Positions 1 to 8,618 of a stretch of 61,890 bases of DNA are shown here, one piece after another (the first letter of the stretch is position 1; each line of letters starts with the position of its first letter). Both the position numbers and the translations under genes were made by a program. The notes beneath the pieces were generated by a model. That model did no database searches. It was not told where the DNA came from and worked only from the letters and a program-made list of their open reading frames with translations. The DNA is taken from assembly GCA_903825245.1 (NCBI GenBank), contig CAIJZX010000029.1, positions 1 to 61,890 of the forward strand, written 5' to 3'. Origin of the DNA: Candidatus Kerfeldbacteria bacterium. GTDB lineage: Bacteria; Patescibacteriota; Patescibacteriia; SBBC01; CAIJZX01.

Positions 1-2298
1 AAACTTGCCGGCTTCAATCTTCGAGACGTTGAGGAATTGGTTGATCAGCCGGATCATACGCTGCGATTCGCCGAGCAAATCGACGAGTATTTTTTGGTGT
101 TCCGGTTTAATTTTACCGAAATCCCCTTGTGTCATCATCGACAAGTATCCCATGATGCCCGTCATCGGCGTCCGCAATTGGTGCGAGGCGATTGATACGA
201 ATTCCGATTTCGCCCGGTCGAGTTCTTGCAAGTGTTTGTTGGCGTCTTCCAGCTGATCGTTCGTTTTGCGAATTCTATCGAAGAGCGTGATGTTTCGAGC
301 GACAACGCCGAGTTCATCAGCCATCGATTGCAAGGTTTCGATTTCGCGCTGGGAAATTTGCGCTCGCTCGCGTTTCGCCCCGACCTCAATCACGCCGATA
401 ACTTTTTGCTCGGACACAATCGGCACGAGAATCATGGTCCGAATGCCGATCGCCTTCTGCATCGCATTGGCAATGAGCTTCGGAATCGGCGGCGACAACA
501 CCTCTGCCATACTGTTTGAAAATCGAACTTCACCAGTATTGATGACATCATATGCTAGCGTATGTTGGCTTTGATTCGTTAGGTCTGTTGTGTACGTCGA
601 AACTTGCTTCGGTAACAATTTCATCGCTTTCGTTGTCAACGGTGTTTCGGTTACGGCGCGCGCGCGAAGCGTTTTCCCGTCGTCATCGAGTAAAATAAGA
701 ATCGCGCCTAAGAAACCGAGCTCCGTCGCAACAGCGTTAGCAATATTTTGTACGACCTTACCAAAATCAAGCGTACGGGTAATGTCCTTCGTAATCGTTT
801 GCAGGGTTTGCAACGACACGTTCCGATCGCGCAATTCTTTTGTTGCGTCGTCTACTTTTACTTTTAGATCTTCGCTGAACTCGCGGACTTCTTCGTACAA
901 GCTCGCTTTTTGAATCGCTGACCCGATTTGTGGCGCGAGGACATCAATCAACTGCGTATCCTCGTTCGAGAACGAATCGCCGGAGAGTTTTGGTCCAAGC
1001 GTTAAGACGGCAACGAGATGATTTTCCGAGAAAATTGGCGCAACCAGGGCAACACCAAGACGTTCAAACTCTGCTTTCGAAGCAATTTCCTTATCGCGAT
1101 CCGGTCCTTCCGGGGTATCTTCAATTTTTCGTTCTAACGCTTCGAGTAATGATAGGTGTTGGTGGTCGCGGACGAAACGAATAAGCGGGCTATCATTTGC
1201 AATAACAATATCTGTCTTAGGATAAACGTCCTCAGCGGTCACCGAAAACTTCGTCGTTTTGCCTTGTTTATCTTGGGTGCGCAGTAATATCAAGCTATTT
1301 TTTACTTTGAGACCTTGCGTCAGTTCTTTTTCAAGATCATCGAGCAGTTTTTGGAGATCGAGTTCTATTGAAATAATTGAACTTAGGTTTTGTAGTAGTT
1401 TTGTATATTCAATTTTTGCTTGAAAAAAGACCTTATCGGTAGTTTTTGACAATAATCTTTTTAACGGGTCTAAGCCAGTAACAACAAGTATGGCAATTAC
1501 TATTGAAATTCCAGTTCTAGCGCTAGAAGAGCCATTAAAAAATTGTGCAGAGAGTAATAATACAGAAATAAACAACAATGCTACTAATGTCACTAGAATA
1601 CCGTATATCAGTGACCTAGTAAGGACAACCCTAATATCGAGTAGCCTATGCCGTATGATCGCATAAAAAGTGAAGCCTACCCAAATTAATGAGCTTGGAC
1701 TATCAAGGAAGGCGAGATTTGGAAAACCGATTGATGTAAACAATACGCCAGCAGTTATAGCCAGAAGACCATATCCAACCATCCCGAATAAAGTGTATCG
1801 TAGTTGCTCTCTTAAAACCCCATGCGAATTTTTATAATATCTATTCGTAATAAGTACCACATAAATGAATGTAAAAAGTTGGGCTACCAACATCACATCG
1901 AACCATGGTCCGGACACACCCTTAAATACGATTGGGGATATTCTATGGATATTAGTTAAAAATCCTGGCAAAAATGTAATAAGAAAAACAAAAAGGCCAA
2001 GAATAATAAATGGTACTATTTTCTTTAGTGAAACAGATCTGCCTTCTACAAAGTACTGAACCCATATAATTCCTGCACAAGTCAAAGACACTCCAATTCC
2101 CCATATTGGTGGGAGTATTTGGGTCAATCCAGTCAATCGTAATAGAATATTTAAAACTCCAATCAAGGAAGACAATATGGCAATAACAAAAAACCATTGA
2201 TTAGAGATGTTTCTACTATTTCTCTTCAACGCAAGTATTCCAAGAAAAGCATTCGAAACCGCAGCTATCGACATTATTATTAATGCTGCTTGGTACAT
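1..2298 (-). CDS. 7TM-GAF-GAF sensor histidine kinase, 3' end outside window
   Basis: The frame is open from ATG 2298 to the window edge (766 codons), so the C-terminal ATPase domain is not visible. Residues about 1-215 form a multi-pass membrane region resembling the 7TM N-terminal domain of histidine kinases. Two more hydrophobic segments follow at about 226-280, then two GAF-like sensor domains (about 296-470 and 490-676). A HisKA dimerisation domain has the phospho-acceptor His at about 706 (SHQLRTPMTG) and reads SKIEAGKF at the edge. The start lies 7 nt after the stop of the upstream PLP enzyme gene, so the two are co-transcribed. Four free-standing relatives of its membrane region lie upstream in the operon. 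Autophosphorylation is inferred from the family; the ligand is unknown. Confidence 0.9.
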   Translation of the reverse strand, partial: MYQAALIIMSIAAVSNAFLGILALKRNSRNISNQWFFVIAILSSLIGVLNILLRLTGLTQILPPIWGIGVSLTCAGIIWVQYFVEGRSVSLKKIVPFIILGLFVFLITFLPGFLTNIHRISPIVFKGVSGPWFDVMLVAQLFTFIYVVLITNRYYKNSHGVLREQLRYTLFGMVGYGLLAITAGVLFTSIGFPNLAFLDSPSSLIWVGFTFYAIIRHRLLDIRVVLTRSLIYGILVTLVALLFISVLLLSAQFFNGSSSARTGISIVIAILVVTGLDPLKRLLSKTTDKVFFQAKIEYTKLLQNLSSIISIELDLQKLLDDLEKELTQGLKVKNSLILLRTQDKQGKTTKFSVTAEDVYPKTDIVIANDSPLIRFVRDHQHLSLLEALERKIEDTPEGPDRDKEIASKAEFERLGVALVAPIFSENHLVAVLTLGPKLSGDSFSNEDTQLIDVLAPQIGSAIQKASLYEEVREFSEDLKVKVDDATKELRDRNVSLQTLQTITKDITRTLDFGKVVQNIANAVATELGFLGAILILLDDDGKTLRARAVTETPLTTKAMKLLPKQVSTYTTDLTNQSQHTLAYDVINTGEVRFSNSMAEVLSPPIPKLIANAMQKAIGIRTMILVPIVSEQKVIGVIEVGAKRERAQISQREIETLQSMADELGVVARNITLFDRIRKTNDQLEDANKHLQELDRAKSEFVSIASHQLRTPMTGIMGYLSMMTQGDFGKIKPEHQKILVDLLGESQRMIRLINQFLNVSKIEAGKF

Positions 2299-2305
2299 GA
2301 TTATT

Positions 2306-3517
2306 CTACTCCTTGATGGTTTTAAAGAATTCGATTACTTTATTTACGTCACCCTCTGTGTGTTGTGATGTAAAGTTAAAGCGCACACGACTTTCACCCC
2401 ATGGTACTGCGGGATACCTTACTACGGAAGCCATGATCCCGGCTATTGCCAATTCCTTCTCTACTTCGATGGATTTATTGTCATCACCAAGCATTACAAG
2501 CATAACTGGAGCGTTACCTCCAAGCACCTCAAACCCTAAATCAGCTATTCCGTGTTTAAATTGTTTGGCTAATAATATTATTTTTTTTCTGTCTTCAGAA
2601 GACTGTTTCACTAACTTAATTGATTCATTAACGGCTGCCGAAAGTATCGGCGGCAACGGCGCCGATAATATGCTTGTTTTTGATGCGACACGGATATAAT
2701 CAATCAAGTCATGATTACCGGCAACGAACCCCCCAAAAACCCCAAAGGCTTTTGTCATAGTGCCCATATAGAAATCCACATCTTTAATATTTTGATCAAA
2801 ATATTCGGGGGTACCGCCTCCATTCTCGCCTAAAACCCCAATAGCATCCGCATCATCAAGCCACAGCATAGCTGAATATCTTTTCTTTAGTTCAATAATT
2901 CTAGGGAGAGGCAATATACTACCATCTGTTGTAAACACTCCCTGTGTAATAATTAATTTTCTTTCCGTTTTACAATTTTTTAAAGCTTTTTCCAATTCGA
3001 CCATGTCATTATGTTTATATACAACCTTTTCACATTTCGCTAGTCTAATCGCATCATGTATACTTCCATGATTACTTTTGTCACTAAAAACCGTTATCTC
3101 ATCTCGTTTAGGATCACGTCCCGACATTCCCGGGATGTTAATCGGATTTATTATTGTGGGTAAGGCTCCAATATTAGCCATATAACCAGTTGAAAAAACT
3201 ATTGCGTCATCAGCCCCGATAAATGCTGCAAGGGTTTTTTCAAGTTCCTCGTGAATATCATGACTACCACCTAAAACTCTTGTCGAACCAGAGCTAATCC
3301 CATATTTCTTTAAAGCAGCAACTACTGCATCCTTAACCTTTTCATTATCTGACATCCCTAAATAATTATTTGAGGTAAAATTTAAAACCTCCTTGCCTCC
3401 TATTTGTACTTTTGATTTTGAACCAGATGTGTGAGAAATCGTTGGCTTTGGGAAAAGGCCAGCTTTCTTTATTATTTCTATAATAGCGGAGTAAACTGAG
3501 GTGGGAGAGCTATACAT
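2306..3517 (-). CDS. Alpha-oxoamine-synthase-type PLP enzyme (BioF/KBL/CqsA fold)
   Basis: The 403-residue protein has the alpha-oxoamine synthase layout: NNYLGMSD near 50, GGSHDIHEELE near 83-93, His150 (SNHGSIHDA) expected to stack on PLP, Asp221 binding the pyridine nitrogen, and the Schiff-base Lys256 in TMTKAFG. The C-terminus has HTEGDVNKVIEFF. Family members condense an amino acid with an acyl-CoA to make an alpha-amino ketone (biotin, haem, sphingoid base, threonine breakdown, CAI-1-type signals). The usual DDAH/DEAH motif reads DDAD (221-224), so the conserved His is Asp224. No biotin or lipid genes are adjacent. It overlaps the aminotransferase by 8 nt and precedes a histidine kinase, which favours signal synthesis, but the substrate is unknown. 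An acyl-ACP or other metabolic role remains possible. Confidence 0.85.
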   Translation of the reverse strand: MYSSPTSVYSAIIEIIKKAGLFPKPTISHTSGSKSKVQIGGKEVLNFTSNNYLGMSDNEKVKDAVVAALKKYGISSGSTRVLGGSHDIHEELEKTLAAFIGADDAIVFSTGYMANIGALPTIINPINIPGMSGRDPKRDEITVFSDKSNHGSIHDAIRLAKCEKVVYKHNDMVELEKALKNCKTERKLIITQGVFTTDGSILPLPRIIELKKRYSAMLWLDDADAIGVLGENGGGTPEYFDQNIKDVDFYMGTMTKAFGVFGGFVAGNHDLIDYIRVASKTSILSAPLPPILSAAVNESIKLVKQSSEDRKKIILLAKQFKHGIADLGFEVLGGNAPVMLVMLGDDNKSIEVEKELAIAGIMASVVRYPAVPWGESRVRFNFTSQHTEGDVNKVIEFFKTIKE

Positions 3518-4367
3518 GTTTTTCGATAGGTTTATGGTTTGCTAAGTAATCTTTCTGCATCGCACGAAAATCAATTATAAGATTTTTGGTTATAGCACCA
3601 ACCGAACCCCCCAATATTAACTTATTATCAACTTGAGTTACTGGCATTATGTTCATTGATGTACTCGTAATGAAACACTCATCAGCAGTATATACTTCTT
3701 CCAAAGTGATATTATCCTCCAAATATTTATAGCCCGAATCGATTACTTCAAGTAATTTTATTCTTGTAACCCCATCTAATATATCGTTAATTTTTGCACT
3801 TTTTATAACTCCATCTTTCACAATAAAAAAGTTCGTTCTGGTACCTTCGGTTACAAATCCTTTACTATTGATCAGCAGACTATCCATTGCTCCCTGTTGC
3901 ACCGCCATCGAATATGCAACGTAGTTCAAGAGAGTATTAATTGATTTTGCCTTTGGAATAAATCTCTCGCCACGATATGTCACCAACTTTGCACCTTGAG
4001 AATAAATGGCATCCTTATAAAAGGTTAAGCCTAAATGGAAAATATATACATCTGAAGAAGTATTTTTCTCGGCATCCCCAAACATAATTATCCTAATTAA
4101 GCCATCTTTAATCTTATCGATTGAGCATTTCTTTTCTATCCATCCAGTTATATCGGTTTCAATATAACTATTGTTAATACCAAGTAGAGAGGCCGAATTC
4201 AAGAGTCTTTTAGCATGTAATTCTGGATAGAAAATCTTACCCTGTAGCACTTTTATTGACTCATATACACCATAATTAAACCATATCGCTTTATTCGAGA
4301 CGTGGACTGTTGCATCAGCGAAATTTAGTATTTCCCCATTACGAATTATTTTTTGATTATTATCCAT
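3510..4367 (-). CDS. Class IV PLP aminotransferase (IlvE/Dat/PabC family)
   Basis: The 285-residue length is normal for fold-type IV transaminases. Lys141 in KAKSINTLLNYV is the predicted PLP lysine, and Glu174 in VTEGTRTNFF is the conserved cofactor-contacting Glu. The family transaminates branched-chain or D-amino acids or cleaves aminodeoxychorismate; the sequence does not decide which. Its 3' end overlaps the start of the oxoamine-synthase-like gene, so translation is probably coupled and the two may act in one pathway. A TATACT hexamer at about 4411-4416 (minus) could be an internal promoter, but no -35 was evident. Ile, Asn and Lys codons are AT-rich compared with the rest of the window, suggesting the operon was acquired. 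Confidence 0.85.
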   Translation of the reverse strand: MDNNQKIIRNGEILNFADATVHVSNKAIWFNYGVYESIKVLQGKIFYPELHAKRLLNSASLLGINNSYIETDITGWIEKKCSIDKIKDGLIRIIMFGDAEKNTSSDVYIFHLGLTFYKDAIYSQGAKLVTYRGERFIPKAKSINTLLNYVAYSMAVQQGAMDSLLINSKGFVTEGTRTNFFIVKDGVIKSAKINDILDGVTRIKLLEVIDSGYKYLEDNITLEEVYTADECFITSTSMNIMPVTQVDNKLILGGSVGAITKNLIIDFRAMQKDYLANHKPIEKHV

Positions 4368-4428
4368 ATTTAATTTATCTCTATACCTAAACCGCTAGGC
4401 CAAGTAAGTTAGTATAGCATTAAAGCAT

Positions 4429-5106
4429 TCATTTCTTTCTCGAAATAATTAATACCGTTCCTCCAATTAAAAAACCACTAGGCAAAACGGCCAATAACGG
4501 ATTTGTAATAACTGCAAAGAAGGTTGCCCACAAATTTAATATAATTGCAGGAACACCGCCCACGACTATAGACGCTATTAGGATTGCTAGATTCTGTTTG
4601 TGTGGTCCATCAATCTTATTATATCTAATAATTAGCAATATTATTGCCAAAATGAAGAGGAACGCAATGGAAATTTGAAAAAAAGCAAACAATGGACCCG
4701 GAGTTAATATGCCAGGACTATTAGGCGTGATTTGATATGAAGAATATATTGTTTTTGTAAAGAAAGCCAGGCAAGAATAGATAATACCTATTGAAATAAA
4801 AAGTAGTTTATGTATTTTATCAAACCTAAAAATCGGATATGGATAAATAAAACTAAAATATATTAACGATAAAACGAAAATAATGGCAAATATAAAAATT
4901 GAGTTAACTGCTACGTTAATAAAAATACTTGGGTTAGTATATGAGGTTAGAGCATTTGAAATAACCCATAAACCGGTACTTATCACCATAATCGACATCA
5001 CTTTACGAATTTCGCTTTTCGAGTTTGTCACCCAAAAAAATACGCCGAGTATCAACTCCCCAATCCCCACCAAATACGTTAACGTCAGTAAAATATCTTT
5101 TGTCAT
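4429..5106 (-). CDS. Stand-alone 7TM sensor-domain protein, tandem copy 4
   Basis: About 225 residues, nearly all hydrophobic, with around seven helices. It opens with LTYLVGIGELILGVFFW and then TNSKSEIRKVM, a signature shared with the next two copies, and ends in a short basic tail (SRKK). Start 5106 is preferred over an upstream ATG because it gives an ATGA overlap with the stop of the preceding copy. No kinase, GGDEF or other output domain follows. The layout matches the membrane half of the histidine kinase downstream (7TM, GP-F motif in the late loop, Arg-rich end). It may be a receptor or partner subunit; the function is not known. Confidence 0.8.
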   Translation of the reverse strand: MTKDILLTLTYLVGIGELILGVFFWVTNSKSEIRKVMSIMVISTGLWVISNALTSYTNPSIFINVAVNSIFIFAIIFVLSLIYFSFIYPYPIFRFDKIHKLLFISIGIIYSCLAFFTKTIYSSYQITPNSPGILTPGPLFAFFQISIAFLFILAIILLIIRYNKIDGPHKQNLAILIASIVVGGVPAIILNLWATFFAVITNPLLAVLPSGFLIGGTVLIISRKK

Positions 5107-5756
5107 TTCTTTCGTACGATATATGTTGTCGCCCCTAGCCAAACAATACTTGAAATCGGCCCATACAAGTAGTTATAGGGCACGTTTTCCATGAAGTGGA
5201 ATATTGCAAAGAACACACCTGGCAATCCGGCGATAAGCAATGAAAAAAAGATTATCATTGTGTTCTTTTTAGCTACACCTTCCAGTTTCGTTAATTTCCA
5301 TATAATTAACCCTAAACCCAAGAAATATAACAGGGCAAGGTAAAAATTGAACGCTGGAAAAATTGAACCTCCAGTTGTGTATCCAGCGTTATTTACAAGA
5401 TACATGTCCGCCACAACAACCCTTGTCCATAAAAGTAAGTAAGAAAAGAAAGCCCACGGAAGATATAGACCTAGCACATGTAGCCGATCGAAAGTAAATT
5501 TTCGATAAGGAAAAACAATGGCAAAGTGAACCATAGCCGTTAGTAACAGTGCGCCGAATACAAAAGGTAACACTCCAACCAATGAATACTCACTGTTTGT
5601 CATGGCGTTCGTTATCCCCCACCCTGCCGTCGCAAAAGCTAAGATCGCCATAACCCGTCGAATTTCACTCTTCGAATTCGTCGCCCAAAAGTAGATGGCG
5701 AGAATAAGTTCTCCGATACCAACCAAGTACGTTAATGCCAGTAGCAGTGTCTTCAT
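5103..5756 (-). CDS. Stand-alone 7TM sensor-domain protein, tandem copy 3
   Basis: 217 residues when started at ATG 5756 (MKTLLLALTYLVGIGELI), which overlaps the previous stop by ATGA. It shares TNSKSEIRRVMAIL with copies 2 and 4, has about seven membrane helices, and ends in YIVRKK. The inter-helix loop before the last helices (NNAGYTTGGSIFP) differs strongly from its paralogues, whereas the first helix pair is nearly constant. That pattern would fit a conserved scaffold with a variable extracytoplasmic ligand-facing part, which is an inference. Confidence 0.8.
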   Translation of the reverse strand: MKTLLLALTYLVGIGELILAIYFWATNSKSEIRRVMAILAFATAGWGITNAMTNSEYSLVGVLPFVFGALLLTAMVHFAIVFPYRKFTFDRLHVLGLYLPWAFFSYLLLWTRVVVADMYLVNNAGYTTGGSIFPAFNFYLALLYFLGLGLIIWKLTKLEGVAKKNTMIIFFSLLIAGLPGVFFAIFHFMENVPYNYLYGPISSIVWLGATTYIVRKK

Positions 5757-6427
5757 TTTCGCATGACTATGTAACTTGTTGTTCCCAACCAAATGATCGT
5801 CGAAATCGGTCCTATAAGTGGATAACTTCCGCCATTAGTAAAAATAGGCACAATAACATCTAAATAAATAGAAGGTAAACTACCTAAAAATAATGACAGC
5901 ATAACCCCTAATGTGTTCCGACGATGAATTCCGTCAGCCTTTTTATATTGCAACCAAAAAACTACGATGGAAATAAGAAAAACGATCAGGATGAAAAATG
6001 TATAAAAAGGATACAGCGGACCTCCCGACCATTTTCCTGAAACATTGGGGTTGAAAACTGATTGAGCAATACTTGGTTGATCTTTAACCAGAATTGCAGC
6101 AAACATGACCGATGGTATGTACATAAGTACATAATGTAATTTATCTAGACGTATCAGTGGATATGGATAAAGAAGGGCTAGATTAAACAACGCGGTAACC
6201 ATAAACGGCGCTAAAGAAAAAGTGAGGTTGTCTACGGATTTGATCACCTCGCTACTACCCGAATAGGACGTAAACGCATTCGCTACCACCCAAATTCCAG
6301 TGGCAAGAGAAAGAAAGGCCATTACCTTCCTGACTTCATTTTTCGAATTCGTTTTCCAAAAATAACCAGCCAGTAACAACTCTCCGAACCCAACCATATA
6401 CGTTAAGGTGATAAGAAATATTTTCAT
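5753..6427 (-). CDS. Stand-alone 7TM sensor-domain protein, tandem copy 2
   Basis: 224 residues starting MKIFLITLTYMVGFGELLLA, then TNSKNEVRKVMAFL, and ending in SYIVMRK. It is clearly paralogous to copies 3 and 4. Its ATG overlaps the stop of copy 1 as ATGA, and the same arrangement links it to copy 3, so the array is translationally coupled. It has seven predicted helices and no soluble output domain. Confidence 0.8.
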   Translation of the reverse strand: MKIFLITLTYMVGFGELLLAGYFWKTNSKNEVRKVMAFLSLATGIWVVANAFTSYSGSSEVIKSVDNLTFSLAPFMVTALFNLALLYPYPLIRLDKLHYVLMYIPSVMFAAILVKDQPSIAQSVFNPNVSGKWSGGPLYPFYTFFILIVFLISIVVFWLQYKKADGIHRRNTLGVMLSLFLGSLPSIYLDVIVPIFTNGGSYPLIGPISTIIWLGTTSYIVMRK

Positions 6428-7089
6428 TTCCGTGCCAAAACGTAAGTAGAAACGCTAAATAAAAGTAGTGCATGAAGACCGCCAATCGGAATCCTCGGAT
6501 GGCCGAGCGCCGGACGAATGACATCGAAGAACACCGCTAGTCCCGTCGTAACAAATAAGGTCAACACAAAGAGTCGAATCGAGCTTTGCGAAACGCCCTG
6601 CGCTAATGGAACTTTCTTCAGCAGTACTACAACACTAGCAATAAATAGGGTGCAGATAACTACCGGAAAGAGCCAAAAAAACAGGCCATACGTCTCATGA
6701 ATACCGCCGGAAACGAATTCGACGCTCTTCAGAAACGACGGATTGAGGAATATATAGGGCAAAAAGAACGCAATCGGCACGATCCAGAGCAGCGCATTTT
6801 TCACCGGAAGGCGTTTCGTCGGAAATGGAAAGAAGAGGCTAAACATCAGAATCATCGAAAACGTCCAGACGCCTCCGAAAAAACCAATCCGATCAAACAG
6901 AAGCGCAATTGAGGCGTCTTTTGTCGAAAAGAGTACTACTTGAGCCGTCATCATTATCGCCAAACCGACCAACACCCCGGAAAGATACAAGACCGAGTGG
7001 GAGCGTTGGTATTTCTTGACCATCCAAAACGCCGTGGCGATCGAAACCGCAATAAACACCGCGTAAATAGCGACGAGGAAGCTATTCAT
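6424..7089 (-). CDS. Stand-alone 7TM sensor-domain protein, tandem copy 1 (most diverged)
   Basis: 221 residues, first gene of the operon. It keeps the topology and C-terminal motif (STYVLARK) of the other three but lacks the TNSKSE signature, so it is the most divergent member. Hydrophobic segments cover nearly the whole protein. The likely transcript starts near 7207, giving a leader of about 118 nt without a strong Shine-Dalgarno site. The function is unknown; the architecture suggests a membrane receptor module related to kinase 7TM domains. Confidence 0.8.
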   Translation of the reverse strand: MNSFLVAIYAVFIAVSIATAFWMVKKYQRSHSVLYLSGVLVGLAIMMTAQVVLFSTKDASIALLFDRIGFFGGVWTFSMILMFSLFFPFPTKRLPVKNALLWIVPIAFFLPYIFLNPSFLKSVEFVSGGIHETYGLFFWLFPVVICTLFIASVVVLLKKVPLAQGVSQSSIRLFVLTLFVTTGLAVFFDVIRPALGHPRIPIGGLHALLLFSVSTYVLARK

Positions 7090-7213
7090 TGCGCATAGAC
7101 AATTTCCCGCTCCGGTTGTCCCGGGTGGGCAATAAAACTGATGTCACTACTTCTTTTTTTGTGATAACGCCTGAAAAGTCAGTCACGGCGAAGATGTATT
7201 AAAATACACCATG

Positions 7214-7242
7214 ACTATAACAGAAAGACCGAAAAAATGCAA
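7214..7242 (-). promoter_or_regulatory. Sigma-70 promoter of the 7TM/PLP/kinase operon
   Basis: On the minus strand: TTGCAT, 17 nt, TATAGT. It is the only good promoter seen upstream of the seven closely spaced genes, so they probably form one transcript starting near 7207. Confidence 0.7.
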
Positions 7243-7286
7243 ACTATACTGCTTTTAGCTGAAACCCACCAAAAATTGAAAACGCT

Positions 7287-8546
7287 TTACTGTTCTATGC
7301 CAAGAAATGTGTAAATAATTGAGCCAACCTTTACCTTGTTTGCCTCGGGCACTTTGCTATCCGCGGGTTCGCGCATTTCACCAACAACCTGGTTAAACAG
7401 AATCCGGGCTTTATTGGTTCGCAAATCTTGGATAACTACTTTCTTCGGTCCCAACCCATTATTTGTGGTAAAGATGGTAACCGGGACAAACCGGGATGTT
7501 GGGTCAAAGTGCTGCACCTCACCAGCAATGGTGATCTGACGATCACTGTTATGGGTAAAATTATGATACCACTCGCCGTTATTCTGGTAATAGTACCCCG
7601 CTAAATTGCGATCCAAGACGTCTGGATAATACTTAAGGATTGGGGTGATATTGGTAAAGGCAGAAGTCATCAGGTTAAAACGGACATATTGTGCGCCATA
7701 ATTATCGCTCGCCATATCACGCTTAAGAAAAATGACGCTTTGACCATCTGGTTCAAGCCATTGATACGTATATGTTAGCCCGGCATCACCGGTTGGCGAC
7801 TGAAAGTTCCGTTGAAGTTCTGTAAATGTCCCCGTTGATAAATCAACCATTCCTAAAACTTGCAAATTGAGTTCCTCTTGTGAATTAATTTGGATCAATA
7901 CCTTGGCATCAGACTGAAAATCTAAAACATCAATTTTGAGTGGAGCAACGTTACCAACGCCGAAGTCTTTTTGTTGAAGAGTTTTTGTTGAAAAAGTTTT
8001 TGTATCAAAAATGCGAAAGGAAAATACCATCGGACAAGGACCCTCTTTAACGACCGCACTACACGTAAGGTCAGTAGTAACTACATACGTACCGTCGGGA
8101 CTTTGTCGCGTTTTGATAAAAGGATTAGCGTCTGTTATTTGCTTGTCTGTCACCCGCACTGAGATAACCTTGCCCTGTTTATCGAGCGTCGTAATCGTGC
8201 CTATCGGCGCCGGCGTTATTGCAACAGAACTCTCTTTCTCTAAAAAATCAGTAATCGTCAATCCAGAAGGGGTAAACTTTGCTTGATCGGAATACATAAC
8301 AAGGTTTGAATCCGTAAATATTTTTCTTGGAGCTCCAGTCATTCCGTCTACACGATAGATGGTATTCCGACCGCGGGCATTTCCGGCAAGATCAAAGCCA
8401 GTGACCGATAAAGCCGAATAGTATGCCGAAAAATGAGTTTGGTTATTATTGATAATATTACCTAAATACCAGAAAGCTGTGCTACAAATAATGAAGAATA
8501 TGACGCTGACAACCGTTATATATGATGTACGTAATGTTCGATACAT
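7287..8546 (-). CDS. Membrane-anchored beta-propeller-like protein (cassette A)
   Basis: 419 residues. One N-terminal membrane helix (about residues 11-30) is followed by a long extracytoplasmic region of repeated beta-rich blocks, for example YRVDGMTGAPRKIF, QSPDGTYVVTTDL and LEPDGQSVIFLKR. Such SPDG-type repeats are typical of TolB/WD40-like propellers, which usually bind proteins or ligands. It follows lipoprotein A, just as the similar gene at 9774-10913 follows lipoprotein B, so the pair is a duplicated two-gene unit. No catalytic motif was recognised. Confidence 0.65.
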   Translation of the reverse strand: MYRTLRTSYITVVSVIFFIICSTAFWYLGNIINNNQTHFSAYYSALSVTGFDLAGNARGRNTIYRVDGMTGAPRKIFTDSNLVMYSDQAKFTPSGLTITDFLEKESSVAITPAPIGTITTLDKQGKVISVRVTDKQITDANPFIKTRQSPDGTYVVTTDLTCSAVVKEGPCPMVFSFRIFDTKTFSTKTLQQKDFGVGNVAPLKIDVLDFQSDAKVLIQINSQEELNLQVLGMVDLSTGTFTELQRNFQSPTGDAGLTYTYQWLEPDGQSVIFLKRDMASDNYGAQYVRFNLMTSAFTNITPILKYYPDVLDRNLAGYYYQNNGEWYHNFTHNSDRQITIAGEVQHFDPTSRFVPVTIFTTNNGLGPKKVVIQDLRTNKARILFNQVVGEMREPADSKVPEANKVKVGSIIYTFLGIEQ

Positions 8547-8551
8547 AGTAT

Positions 8552-8600
8552 AGAAAAATAAAAAGTGGGGTACTAAGAGTAAGAATACTCTGTTCCCCCA
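8552..8600 (-). terminator. Intrinsic terminator after lipoprotein A
   Basis: On the minus strand an outer TGGGG/CCCCA stem and an inner AGAGTA/TACTCT stem are followed by a CTTTTTATTTTT tract. Confidence 0.65.
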
Positions 8601-8618
8601 TGATTGAGAAGGTGCGAA

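Noticed and set aside
2306-3517. Naming the oxoamine synthase bioF or kbl
   Set aside because: No biotin or threonine-dehydrogenase genes are near and the active-site motif differs, so a gene symbol would be unsupported.
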